A stretch of DNA of 35,175 bases from an uncultured Woeseia sp. (GCA_937925605.1 CALALV010000028.1:1-35175), one strand, 5' to 3'; counted from the first letter of the stretch, positions 25,204-30,798 are shown. A program made the numbers and translations. Notes: generated by a model from the letters alone, not told the origin.

Positions 25204-25264
25204 CCGGCGAGTATACCGGGCAGGGCGGGCGCCGGCAGCGCGGCAGAATGCCGCGGCCGGCAAC

Positions 25265-25314
25265 TGTAACAATCGGTTACATCGGTCGCAGGCCGCGCGG
25301 CGGGTCCGTATACT
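25265..25314 (+). promoter_or_regulatory. Operator-like palindrome and promoter of the DUF481 gene
   Basis: TGTAAC-N5-GTTACA (25265-25281) is a perfect inverted repeat. TATACT (25309-25314) is a strong -10, but the -35 region (TCGCAG) is poor. With a start near 25321 the palindrome is centred about 48 bp upstream, where an activator would sit. I do not recognise the regulator. The leader is about 80 nt, and AGGAGCAAGGC lies before the ATG. Confidence 0.5.
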
Positions 25315-25401
25315 GCGCCGCACTCTGGCCGTCGCCGGGATCGCGCAGCCGCGCCGGCCCCGCTCGCGGCTGAACCGAAAACCAGTAAACAGGAGCAAGG
25401 C

Positions 25402-26124
25402 ATGATTGCCCGACTGACAGGCACGCTGGCCTGCGCGCTGCTGCTCGCGGCGCCGGCGCTGGCACAGGAAGAAGCCGACGACCAGGGTCCCTGGTCCGGC
25501 AAGATAGCGCTGGGTTACCTGGCGACGAGCGGCAATACAGAGAGCACGAGCCTCAACACCGCCGCTGAGCTGGGTCTCACCCACGGCAACTGGTCGCACC
25601 TGCTGGACATGACCGCCATCTTCGCCGAGGAGAACGATACGACCAATGCCGAGGCCTACAAGGTCGGCTGGAAGTCGGAGTACAACTTCTCGGAGCACGA
25701 TTTCCTGTTCGGCCGCGCGATCTGGCGCAAGGACCGCTTCAGCGGCTACGACCAGCAGTTCTCGCAGACCGTCGGTTACGGCCGGCGGCTGATCGATACC
25801 GAGCGACACAAGCTGAGCGCCGAAATCGGCGCCGGTGCCCGCCAGTCCGATCTCGCCGACGGCACGAGCGAGAACGACACGATTCTCCGCGGCGGGCTGC
25901 AGTACCGCTTGGCGCTGTCCGAGACCTCGCTGTTCAGCCAGGACCTGTCGGTGGAATCGGGCTCGACCAACGTCTACACCGAGTCGGTCACGGCGCTGAA
26001 GACCCGCCTGCTGCACGACCTGGCGCTGGTGGCCTCGTACACGATCAAGAACAACAGCGACGTCCCTGTCGGCCTCGAAAAGACCGACACCTACACCGCC
26101 CTGTCGCTCGAATACGCGTTCTGA
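25402..26124 (+). CDS. DUF481 (YdiY-like) outer-membrane beta-barrel protein
   Basis: The 240-residue product has a clear Sec signal peptide (MIARLTGTLACALLLAAP, cleavage after ALA at residue 21) and a mature part of alternating beta strands. It begins WSGKIALGYLATSGNTES, a hallmark of the DUF481/YdiY family, once called salt-induced outer membrane protein. The last residues LSLEYAF end in phenylalanine, the outer-membrane assembly signal read by BamA. About ten to twelve strands are predicted by eye. It has its own promoter with an operator-like palindrome and a GC-rich hairpin behind it. The ligand is unknown. Confidence 0.9.
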   Translation: MIARLTGTLACALLLAAPALAQEEADDQGPWSGKIALGYLATSGNTESTSLNTAAELGLTHGNWSHLLDMTAIFAEENDTTNAEAYKVGWKSEYNFSEHDFLFGRAIWRKDRFSGYDQQFSQTVGYGRRLIDTERHKLSAEIGAGARQSDLADGTSENDTILRGGLQYRLALSETSLFSQDLSVESGSTNVYTESVTALKTRLLHDLALVASYTIKNNSDVPVGLEKTDTYTALSLEYAF

Positions 26125-26195
26125 GCCCGGGCCGGGACCGGCTCCGCGGCGTTCCCGTGCTCCAAGTCGCTGAAAATCCGAGCGATTCTCGCGAA

Positions 26196-26217
26196 ACCCC
26201 GGCCGCGCGGCCGGGGT
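26196..26217 (+). terminator. Hairpin downstream of the DUF481 gene
   Basis: ACCCCGGCC and GGCCGGGGT pair perfectly (9 bp) around the loop GCGC, then CTT. The stem is very stable, but the T-run is short and broken. It separates the DUF481 gene from the rplM promoter 10 bp further on. Confidence 0.65.
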
Positions 26218-26226
26218 CTTGCCGGT

Positions 26227-26255
26227 TTGCAATGCGCCGGGGCGTCGAGTAGAAT
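26227..26255 (+). promoter_or_regulatory. Near-consensus sigma-70 promoter of rplM-rpsI
   Basis: TTGCAA (26227-26232), a 17-bp spacer and TAGAAT (26250-26255) form one of the best sigma-70 promoters in the window, as expected for a ribosomal protein operon. The leader to ATG 26359 is just under 100 nt and GC-rich, and may carry control structure. Confidence 0.75.
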
Positions 26256-26358
26256 TTCGCGCCTTTCGCCGGGGCAGCGCGGCCAGCCCGTGCCTGCCCG
26301 GACGATGCGGGCCGGTCGACGGCCGCACCCGCGCCGCTACCCAACTGGAACAACGCAA

Positions 26359-26793
26359 ATGAAGACCTTTTCTGCCAAGCCGGAAGACGTGCGCCGTGAC
26401 TGGTACGTCGTCGACGCCACGGGCAAGACCCTGGGCCGGCTGTCGACCGAGATTGCGCGCCGCCTGCGCGGCAAGCACAAGCCGGAGTACACGCCGCACG
26501 TCGACACGGGCGACTACATCGTCGTCGTCAATGCCGACAAGATCCGCGTGACCGGCAACAAGATGAAGGACAAGATGTATCACCGCTACACGGGCTACAT
26601 CGGCAACCTGAAGTCCATGCCGCTCGAGAAGCTGCTGGCCGAGGCGCCGGAGCGCGCGCTGCAGTACGCCGTCAAGGGCATGCTTCCGCGTAATCCGCTG
26701 GGCCGCAAGATGTTTTCCAAGCTGCGTGTTTTCGCCGGCCCGGAGCATACGCACCAGGCCCAGCAGCCGATTCAACTGGATATCAACGCCTGA
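26359..26793 (+). CDS. rplM: 50S ribosomal protein L13 (uL13)
   Basis: L13 is an early-assembly protein of the large subunit. The 144-residue product has WYVVDATGKTLGRLST at the start, GKHKPEYTPHVDTGD, and the GMLPRNPLGRKMFSKLRVF block near the C-terminus. Length fits the family (142 in E. coli). It is the first gene of the rplM-rpsI operon, and rpsI starts 32 bp after its stop. Confidence 0.98.
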   Translation: MKTFSAKPEDVRRDWYVVDATGKTLGRLSTEIARRLRGKHKPEYTPHVDTGDYIVVVNADKIRVTGNKMKDKMYHRYTGYIGNLKSMPLEKLLAEAPERALQYAVKGMLPRNPLGRKMFSKLRVFAGPEHTHQAQQPIQLDINA

Positions 26794-26825
26794 TGCCGCG
26801 CGCGTCGGGACAGAGGCTTAGATAA

Positions 26826-27218
26826 ATGAGTGACACACAGTTCTATGGCACCGGGCGGCGCAAGACGTCGACCGCGCGCGTCTACCTGAGCCCTGGCAAG
26901 GGCGAGATCACGGTCAACGAGAAGCCGCTCGACCGCTTCTTCGGCCGCAAGACGGCCAGCATGATCGTGCGCCAGCCGCTCGAGGTAACGAACCTGCGCG
27001 ACAACTTCGACGTGACCGTGACCGTTTCCGGCGGCGGGACGACCGGCCAGGCCGGCGCGATCCGCCACGGCCTGACGCGTGCACTGATGGCCTATGACGA
27101 GTCGCTGCGCCCGAACCTGCGCAAGGCCGGCTTCGTCACCCGCGACGCCCGCGAGGTCGAGCGCAAGAAGGTCGGCCTGCGCAAGGCCCGCCGCGCGACG
27201 CAGTTCTCGAAGCGCTAA
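26826..27218 (+). CDS. rpsI: 30S ribosomal protein S9 (uS9)
   Basis: S9 binds the 16S rRNA head, and its C-terminal tail reaches the P-site tRNA. The 130-residue product shows YGTGRRKTSTARVYL, GGGTTGQAGAIRHGLTRAL and the invariant basic tail ending ATQFSKR. Its stop is followed after 12 bp by the decayed tRNA-Gln copy, with no ordinary terminator between. The hairpins in that copy may form the operon's 3' end. Confidence 0.98.
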   Translation: MSDTQFYGTGRRKTSTARVYLSPGKGEITVNEKPLDRFFGRKTASMIVRQPLEVTNLRDNFDVTVTVSGGGTTGQAGAIRHGLTRALMAYDESLRPNLRKAGFVTRDAREVERKKVGLRKARRATQFSKR

Positions 27219-27230
27219 AGGCCTCGAATT

Positions 27231-27373
27231 CGGGGGATCGTCCAGTGGCGGGACTGCGGACTCTGACTCCGCCAACCGGGGTTCGACAAGATCGCCGGGA
27301 GCGATTTCGGACGGCGCAGCCGCCCGCAGGGCGCGAACCGGGACGGTTCGCGTCAATCCCTCTGCCGCAGGCC
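27231..27373 (+). pseudogene. tRNA-Gln pseudogene split in the T-loop
   Basis: Bases 27231-27286 match the first 56 nt of the intact tRNA-Gln (27397-27470) with five changes: position 1 T to C, one D-stem and two D-loop changes, and one in the variable/T-stem region. The anticodon arm with CTG is unchanged. After TTCGA in the T-loop the match stops for 68 bp, then resumes at 27355 as AATCCCTCTGCCGCAGG, matching 14 of the 17 bases of the intact 3' part. The acceptor strands no longer pair well and the CCA is lost, so it should not give a working tRNA. Confidence 0.8.
27287..27354 (+). repeat. Structured repeat copy 1, inside the tRNA-Gln pseudogene
   Basis: This 68-bp insert has a hairpin ATCGC/GCGAT (27291-27305, extendable by A-T and G-T pairs, loop CGGGA). 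The shared core GGACGGCGCAGCCGCCCG (27309-27326) follows, then a 10-bp hairpin 27330-27354 with arms CGCGAACC and GGTTCGCG and loop GGGAC. The core recurs at 27567, 27649 and, with two changes, 27820. Confidence 0.75.
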
Positions 27374-27381
27374 CGGCTGGT

Positions 27382-27387
27382 TACAAT
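27382..27387 (+). promoter_or_regulatory. -10 element before tRNA-Gln
   Basis: TACAAT sits 9 bp before the first base of the intact tRNA-Gln, so the primary transcript would begin two or three bases upstream of the mature end. The -35 region (CCTCTG) falls in the 3' fragment of the tRNA pseudogene and is poor. Confidence 0.5.
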
Positions 27388-27396
27388 TTGAGTTAT

Positions 27397-27470
27397 TGGG
27401 GGATCGTCTAGTGGTAGGACTGCGGACTCTGACTCCGCCAACGGGGGTTCGAATCCCTCTCCCCCAGCCA
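27397..27470 (+). tRNA. tRNA-Gln (anticodon CUG)
   Basis: The 74-nt gene folds fully. Acceptor TGGGGGA pairs with TCCCCCA, followed by discriminator G and an encoded CCA. The D stem is GTCT/GGAC with loop AGTGGTA, the anticodon stem GCGGA/TCCGC with loop CTCTGAC (anticodon CTG, reading CAG), and the T stem GGGGG/CCCTC with loop TTCGAAT. The weak first pair T-A is typical of tRNA-Gln. An intrinsic terminator begins 5 bp after the CCA. Confidence 0.97.
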
Positions 27471-27517
27471 TAAGGAAAGCCCGCTCCGAGAGCGGGCTTT
27501 TTTTATGGCTGGGGGAG
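27459..27517 (+). repeat. 28-bp inverted repeat including the tRNA-Gln 3' end
   Basis: Bases 27459-27486 and 27490-27517 form 28 consecutive pairs (26 Watson-Crick, two G-U) around the 3-nt loop CGA. The inner 11 pairs are the terminator. The outer part pairs the tRNA 3' acceptor strand and CCA (CTCCCCCAGCCATAA) with TTATGGCTGGGGGAG after the T-run. Confidence 0.85.
27476..27504 (+). terminator. Intrinsic terminator of tRNA-Gln
   Basis: AAAGCCCGCTC and GAGCGGGCTTT pair perfectly (11 bp) around CGA and run into a 7-T tract (27498-27504). This is a textbook rho-independent terminator. An almost identical copy lies 254 bp downstream. Confidence 0.95.
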
Positions 27518-27543
27518 CGCCCGGTAAGAACCCCGAGGTTCGA

Positions 27544-27705
27544 CGCAACGGCAGGACATCCGTTGCGGACGGCGCAGCCGCCCGGCGCGTTGCGCCGGGT
27601 CGGGGCCAGGGATGGCCCCGATCACGAAAACGGCAGGACATCCGTTGCGGACGGCGCAGCCGCCCGGCGCAACGCGCCGGGTCGGGGCCATGGATGGCCC
27701 CGATC
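27544..27705 (+). repeat. Structured repeat copies 2 and 3 (82-bp tandem) between tRNA T-arm fragments
   Basis: Two tandem copies (period 82 bp) lie between a T-arm-like CCGAGGTTCGA (ending 27543) and AATCCCTCTCCC (27706-27717), which equals the tRNA-Gln 3' part. Each copy has three hairpins. Copy 2 pairs 27544-27551 with 27560-27567 (loop CAGGACAT), 27581-27588 with 27592-27599 (loop GTT), and 27600-27608 with 27613-27621 (loop GGGA). Copy 3 pairs 27629-27633 with 27642-27646 (loop CAGGACAT), 27663-27670 with 27674-27681 (loop AAC), and 27682-27690 with 27695-27703 (loop TGGA). Confidence 0.8.
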
Positions 27706-27729
27706 AATCCCTCTCCCTGAACCCAACAG

Positions 27730-27758
27730 AAAGCCCGCTCCGAGAGCGGGCTTTTTTT
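27730..27758 (+). terminator. Second copy of the intrinsic terminator
   Basis: This has the same 11-bp stem and CGA loop as the tRNA-Gln terminator and a 7-T tract (27752-27758). It would end any RNA made from the structured repeats 2 and 3. Confidence 0.9.
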
Positions 27759-27797
27759 ATGGCTAGGGGAGCTGCAGATGAGAACCCCGAGGTTCGA

Positions 27798-27875
27798 CGA
27801 AATCGCAGGAAGCGATTTCGGACGCTGCAGCCGCCCGGCGCAACGCGCCGGGTCGGGGCCAGGGACGGCCCGGCC
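27798..27875 (+). repeat. Structured repeat copy 4
   Basis: A hairpin CGAAATCGC/GCGATTTCG (27798-27806 with 27812-27820, loop AGGAA) is followed by the core variant GGACGCTGCAGCCGCCCG (27820-27837). The hairpin CCCGGCGC/GCGCCGGG (27834-27852, loop AAC) comes next, then a weaker GGGCC/GGCCC hairpin (27856-27871, loop AGGGAC). It follows GAGGTTCGA as copies 2 and 3 do, but no AATCCC fragment is found after it. Confidence 0.75.
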
Positions 27876-27900
27876 AGTCCTGCCGTTCAGGTCTCGAGGG

Positions 27901-27922
27901 AAGCCCGCTCCACGGGCGGGTT
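27901..27922 (+). terminator. Decayed third terminator copy
   Basis: AAGCCCGCTCCACGGGCGGG resembles the two intact terminators (AAGCCCGCTCC, then GCGGG), and AAGCCCGC can still pair with GCGGGTT, but the T-run has become TTCG. The remaining bases 27876-27947 hold nothing else I can name. It lies before the convergent rpiA stop. Confidence 0.5.
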
Positions 27923-27947
27923 CGACCGCGACGGTTGCGCGCGCCGC

Positions 27948-28607
27948 TCAGGCGCCGATCGTCCGCACCCCGTTTTCACCGGCGATCAGCAGCACGTCGG
28001 CGCCGCGCTGGGCGAAGATACCGTTCGCAATGACGCCCGGTATCTGGTTGATCCGGTTCTCGAGCTCCGGGGGATTCGTGATCGACAGGTTGTGGACGTC
28101 GAGAATGTGGTTGCCGTTGTCCGTCACGAAATTCTCGCGCCAGATGGGCTGCCCGCGCATCTTGACGAGCTTGCGAGCAACGAAGGACTGGGCCATCGGC
28201 AGCACCTCTATCGGCAGCGGGAACTTGCCAAGCATGCCCACCAGCTTCGAATCGTCGACGATGCAGACGAACTTGCGCGAGGCGGCGGCCAGGATCTTCT
28301 CGCGGGTCAGCGCGCCGCCGCCGCCCTTGATCAGCTGGCGGTGCTTGGTCGCCTCGTCGGCGCCGTCGATGTACAGGTCCAGGTCGCCGACGTCGCGCAG
28401 CGGCGCGACCCTGAAGCCGGCATCCTCGAGCCGCTTCGTGGTCGCCGTGGAACTCGAGACCACTGCCTCGAGCCGGTCGGCATACGAGGGCAGGAAGTCG
28501 ATCAGGCAATTGACCGTGCTGCCCGTGCCGACACCCAGCACGATGCCGGGTTCGATGTACTGCAGCGCGGCCTTCGCCGCGCTCATTTTCTTGGCTGTCT
28601 GATCCAT
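27948..28607 (-). CDS. rpiA: Ribose-5-phosphate isomerase A
   Basis: RpiA interconverts ribose-5-phosphate and ribulose-5-phosphate. ATG 28607 gives 219 residues, the same as E. coli, beginning MDQTAKKMSAAKAALQYI. An upstream ATG at 28766 would add 53 residues through the palindrome and is rejected. Motifs are GVGTGSTVNCLI, the IDGADEATKHRQLIKGGGGALTREKI active-site stretch and KLVGMLGKFPLPIEV. The 133 bp upstream hold only weak promoter matches (TATACG near 28674). Confidence 0.95.
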   Translation of the reverse strand: MDQTAKKMSAAKAALQYIEPGIVLGVGTGSTVNCLIDFLPSYADRLEAVVSSSTATTKRLEDAGFRVAPLRDVGDLDLYIDGADEATKHRQLIKGGGGALTREKILAAASRKFVCIVDDSKLVGMLGKFPLPIEVLPMAQSFVARKLVKMRGQPIWRENFVTDNGNHILDVHNLSITNPPELENRINQIPGVIANGIFAQRGADVLLIAGENGVRTIGA

Positions 28608-28740
28608 CTTGCGGTTCGCCGCTGCCAGCAGGTTCGGCGCTCCGGCGATTTGCAGGCCGGTGCCGTATATGGGCCCGGAGAATAACGGATCGATTCGGCT
28701 TTGGCTACGACGCAGGTCGCGGTATCTGCCCGTTCCAGAA

Positions 28741-28772
28741 CGAAATATGCCCGCTTGCGCGGGCATATTTCG
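28741..28772 (-). terminator. 14-bp perfect palindrome, terminator of the H1-like gene
   Basis: CGAAATATGCCCGC and GCGGGCATATTTCG pair perfectly around TTGC. It lies downstream of the H1-like gene on the minus strand and upstream of rpiA. Its AT-rich base (ATATTTCG, then TTCT) makes it a plausible intrinsic terminator, usable in both directions. Confidence 0.7.
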
Positions 28773-28856
28773 TGGTCTGTGAAGAAGACCTGCGGGAAGC
28801 TGACTCGGGCCGGGGTGTAACGAGGCCCCGTCCGGGCCGCCACCGCATTGTTGCGG

Positions 28857-29270
28857 TCAGCGCTTTTTCGAAGCCTTTTTCCTGCTGGACTTCTTGCGCG
28901 TGGCCTTTCTCTTGGTCTTGCGCTTGGCTTTCTTTTTGGCCTTTTTCTTGGCCTTCTTTTTCACCTTGCGCTTGGCTTTCTTTTTGGCCTTTTTCTTGGC
29001 CTTCTTCTTCACCTTGCGTTTGGCTTTCTTTTTGGCCTTTTTCTTGGCCTTCTTCTTCACCTTGCGCTTCGCTTTCTTTTTAGCCTTCTTTTTGGTCTTG
29101 CGCTTGGCGGCTTTCTTTTTTGCCTTCTTCTTCGTCTTGCGCTTCGCGGCCTTCTTCTTCGTGGCCCGTTTCGCTGTCTTGCGCTTAGCAACCTTCTTCT
29201 TGGTTACTTTGCGCTTCGAGGCGGTTTTCCGCTTCGAAGCCTTTTTCCTTGACTTCTTTTTGGTAGCCAT
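28857..29270 (-). CDS. Lysine-rich histone H1-like DNA-binding protein
   Basis: The 137-residue product is almost entirely Lys, Ala and Arg with some Thr, Ser and Val. It has no Asp, no Glu and no aromatic residues. It resembles the C-terminal domain of eukaryotic H1 and the AlgP/HC2-type bacterial proteins, which bind and compact DNA without sequence preference. Residues 68-115 are three copies of a 16-residue unit, KRKVKKKAKKKAKKKA. GGAG lies 7 bp before the ATG, and a TATACT -10 lies about 31 bp upstream. The lysine codons lower its GC content well below the neighbours. A disordered nucleic-acid-binding role is inferred from composition alone. Confidence 0.88.
   Translation of the reverse strand: MATKKKSRKKASKRKTASKRKVTKKKVAKRKTAKRATKKKAAKRKTKKKAKKKAAKRKTKKKAKKKAKRKVKKKAKKKAKKKAKRKVKKKAKKKAKKKAKRKVKKKAKKKAKKKAKRKTKRKATRKKSSRKKASKKR
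28926..29069 (-). repeat. Three 48-bp tandem repeats within the H1-like gene
   Basis: Three units of 48 bp, differing by only a few third-position changes, encode residues 68-115. Related shorter blocks (KRKTKKKAKKKA) continue on the N-terminal side. Being in frame and nearly identical, they are prone to copy-number change without frame loss. Confidence 0.9.
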
Positions 29271-29300
29271 AGTTTTCTCCGTGTCGGGTACCCGGGCCTG

Positions 29301-29306
29301 AGTATA
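29301..29306 (-). promoter_or_regulatory. Promoter -10 of the H1-like gene
   Basis: TATACT reads on the minus strand within an AT-rich stretch (29301-29334), preceded by T-rich DNA. No good -35 is seen at 16-18 bp. The leader of about 25 nt ends with GGAGAAAACT before ATG. Confidence 0.5.
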
Positions 29307-29329
29307 TACAACAAAAGCAAAAAATCCAG

Positions 29330-29968
29330 CAGCTTAAGTGACGTCGGTCACAACGCGCACGACCGGGAAAACAAGCATCGAAGGCGCGTATTTGCGCAAG
29401 CAGGATCGAACGTTGTTCGGGAGGCGCCGCGCACGCATACGAAAGCCGGTAACGCGATCGGTTCGAACACTCGCGCGTGCCGCGTCACGCACCCTCGCCG
29501 ACGCGTGCCGAGTGCGCGTTTCGAGTGCGCGAGTATCGGGCATGAAACAACGCCGCAGTCACTGCCGATACTTGTCGCAATGACAGGCCGGCACACAGTG
29601 CACGCCGGGCGGCGGTGGAAAAATTGCCGAAAACTAAGGACTTGAAACGCGTTTCGCGATGCGTTCGCCGAATTCGGCGGGCGCAGCGACTGTCGGCAAT
29701 TCGCGACGGTGTTTCATGGCCGGGACCTGGCTGCGAGTGCTTGTCGTTATGCACGACGACGGCGAGAGGCGAGGCGAGCGAGCGCGCTGCGTCGGCGAAT
29801 CGTGCGTGCGCAGGCGCGCGCGCTGGCCAAAGGCCGTCGGCGTCGGCGGCGCGCGGAACGTCGATGAAGCGCCCGGCGATGCGGCGAAGGCTGCCGCCGA
29901 CGCGCGCCCCGGCGAGCGGTCCTTGCCGCGCCCGGGGCAGGAAAATCGCGCAGGTTGCGCGCAAAGAG
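29330..29968. other. About 640 bp without a credible gene
   Basis: Open frames exist on both strands here, but none resembles a protein family, has a ribosome site or shows normal composition. 5-formyltetrahydrofolate cyclo-ligase, which often follows 6S RNA, is not found. I see an inverted repeat AGTATCGG/CCGATACT (29532-29539 with 29565-29572) and many CGCG-rich words, but no promoter-terminator pair. It may be a long 3' or 5' untranslated region or a gene remnant. Confidence 0.6.
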
Positions 29969-29969
29969 A

Positions 29970-30164
29970 GGAGGCGCCTCCCGCCTGTGCCGTTACCGGT
30001 CGTCGCTCTCGAACCGGAGCAACAGGTGGGGTCAGCCGTGACGGCACCAGGCTATCCACACGCGGTGGTTTTGCACACATGCCGCCGACAGAGCACGACC
30101 CCGAGGTGATAATTTAGGGTCGAAAGGTATCCAGACCGGTATCGAACACCGCAGGAGACGCCAA
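29970..30164 (-). ncRNA. ssrS: 6S RNA
   Basis: 6S RNA mimics an open promoter and sequesters sigma-70 RNA polymerase in stationary phase. The gene lies directly after zapA on the same strand, its standard place. The closing stem is clear: minus-strand GGCGUCUCCUGC (30162-30151) pairs with GCGGGAGGCGCC (29984-29973) in 12 pairs including two G-U, enclosing about 190 nt, close to the E. coli length of 184. A second helix pairs 30100-30090 with 30009-29998, with one bulged base. UGUUCG follows the 5' strand, and CGGUAACGGC precedes the 3' strand, like E. coli. The exact ends are estimates. Confidence 0.8.
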
Positions 30165-30191
30165 TACTGTTCGCGGGTATTGCCCGACCGC

Positions 30192-30506
30192 TCAGAGGTC
30201 GAGCTGCTGACTGTTACCCAGGGCCGATTCTACACGATCGGCGATCAGCTTGATGCGCTGCCCGACATTGCCCTCGATCTCGCGATCGCGGGCTTTCGCG
30301 TGCAGCAGCTCGTTCGCCATGTTGAGCGCCGCCATCACGGCGATGCGGTCGAGCCCGACGACCTTGCCGCTGTCGCGGATCTCGCGCATCTTCGCGTTCA
30401 GGATTTCCGCCGAGTCGAGCAGGTCGGTGCGCTCGCTGGCCGGGCAGGCTACCTGGTATTCCTTTTCCAGGATGCGGACGCTGACGTGGGCGTAGGGCTC
30501 GTTCAT
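30192..30506 (-). CDS. zapA: Cell division protein ZapA
   Basis: ZapA crosslinks FtsZ filaments at the division ring. ATG 30506 (MNEPYAHVSVRILEKEYQVAC) has GGAG 8 bp upstream and gives 104 residues. An upstream extension to 30545 lacks support. The N-terminal beta strands contain the family motif YQVACPASERTDLLDSAEILN, followed by a long coiled-coil helix (DRIAVMAALNMANELL) for tetramer formation. Its ZapB-like partner gene is just upstream, and 6S RNA just downstream. Confidence 0.93.
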   Translation of the reverse strand: MNEPYAHVSVRILEKEYQVACPASERTDLLDSAEILNAKMREIRDSGKVVGLDRIAVMAALNMANELLHAKARDREIEGNVGQRIKLIADRVESALGNSQQLDL

Positions 30507-30561
30507 GGTGTACTCCGGGATGGGTCCTGGACAGCCGCATTTCAAGCGGCTGCCGCGGCGA

Positions 30562-30792
30562 TCAGCTGCCCTGTTCCATGGCCTTCAGGCGCCCGATCAT
30601 CGCTTCCACGCGGGCCCGTACCTGCTCGTTCTTCTGCAGCAGCGTGGCGCGCTCCGCGGTCAGCGTGTCCTGTCGCTGCTTCAGCGTGCGGTTCTCGTCT
30701 TTGAGCTCGTCGCAGACCTTGACCAGCGCGTCGACGCGCTGCTCGAGGCGCCTGAGATCGCCCTCGACGGTAGATTTGCTGTCCTCGGCCAT
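30562..30792 (-). CDS. ZapB-like coiled-coil protein (TIGR02449 type)
   Basis: The 76-residue product is one continuous amphipathic coiled coil with heptads from about residue 10 to 70 (LRRLEQRVDALVKVCDELKDENRTL in pieces). Such proteins sit beside zapA in Pseudomonas and Xanthomonas relatives and are taken as ZapB-like partners at the division ring. It precedes zapA by 55 bp on the same strand. The promoter -10 ends six bases before its ATG and no ribosome site exists, so the mRNA is probably leaderless. Confidence 0.85.
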   Translation of the reverse strand: MAEDSKSTVEGDLRRLEQRVDALVKVCDELKDENRTLKQRQDTLTAERATLLQKNEQVRARVEAMIGRLKAMEQGS

Positions 30793-30798
30793 GCCGGC

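Larger units (their letters stand above)
27476..27799 (+). repeat. 254-bp-spaced duplication of terminator plus T-arm fragment
   Basis: Bases 27476-27545 and 27730-27799 are direct repeats of 70 bp with about 7 differences. The unit contains the terminator, the ATGGCT(G/A)GGGGAGC complement of the tRNA end, and GAACCCCGAGGTTCGACG. Each is followed by copies of the structured element. The array looks like repeated duplication of a tRNA-Gln 3' end with its terminator. Confidence 0.85.

Noticed and set aside
25204..26775. Long upstream extension of the coq7 frame
   Set aside because: It runs antisense through the DUF481 gene and rplM. The Coq7 start is at 25203, and nothing before it resembles the family.
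27136..27471. Minus-strand open frame opposite tRNA-Gln encoding a GGEGFEPPLAESESAVLPL-type peptide
   Set aside because: This is the translated complement of tRNA-Gln, a well-known source of false hypothetical proteins. The frames at 27408-27707 have the same origin.
28926..29069. 48-bp periodic repeats taken as a CRISPR-like array
   Set aside because: Units are contiguous with no unique spacers, and they encode an in-frame protein repeat.
28848..29301. Plus-strand frames rich in Phe/Leu opposite the H1-like gene
   Set aside because: They are simply the complement of lysine codons. The minus strand has promoter, ribosome site and terminator.
29532..29572. Inverted repeat AGTATCGG/CCGATACT
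   Set aside because: 8-bp arms with a 25-nt loop and no T-run or nearby gene end. It could be chance and is not annotated as a functional site.
29485..29964. 159-residue minus-strand frame, and plus frames 29615-30117, in the gene-poor region
   Set aside because: There are no motifs of the expected cyclo-ligase or any family and no ribosome site, the composition is arginine/alanine-rich as in random high-GC DNA, and the frames run into the 6S RNA.
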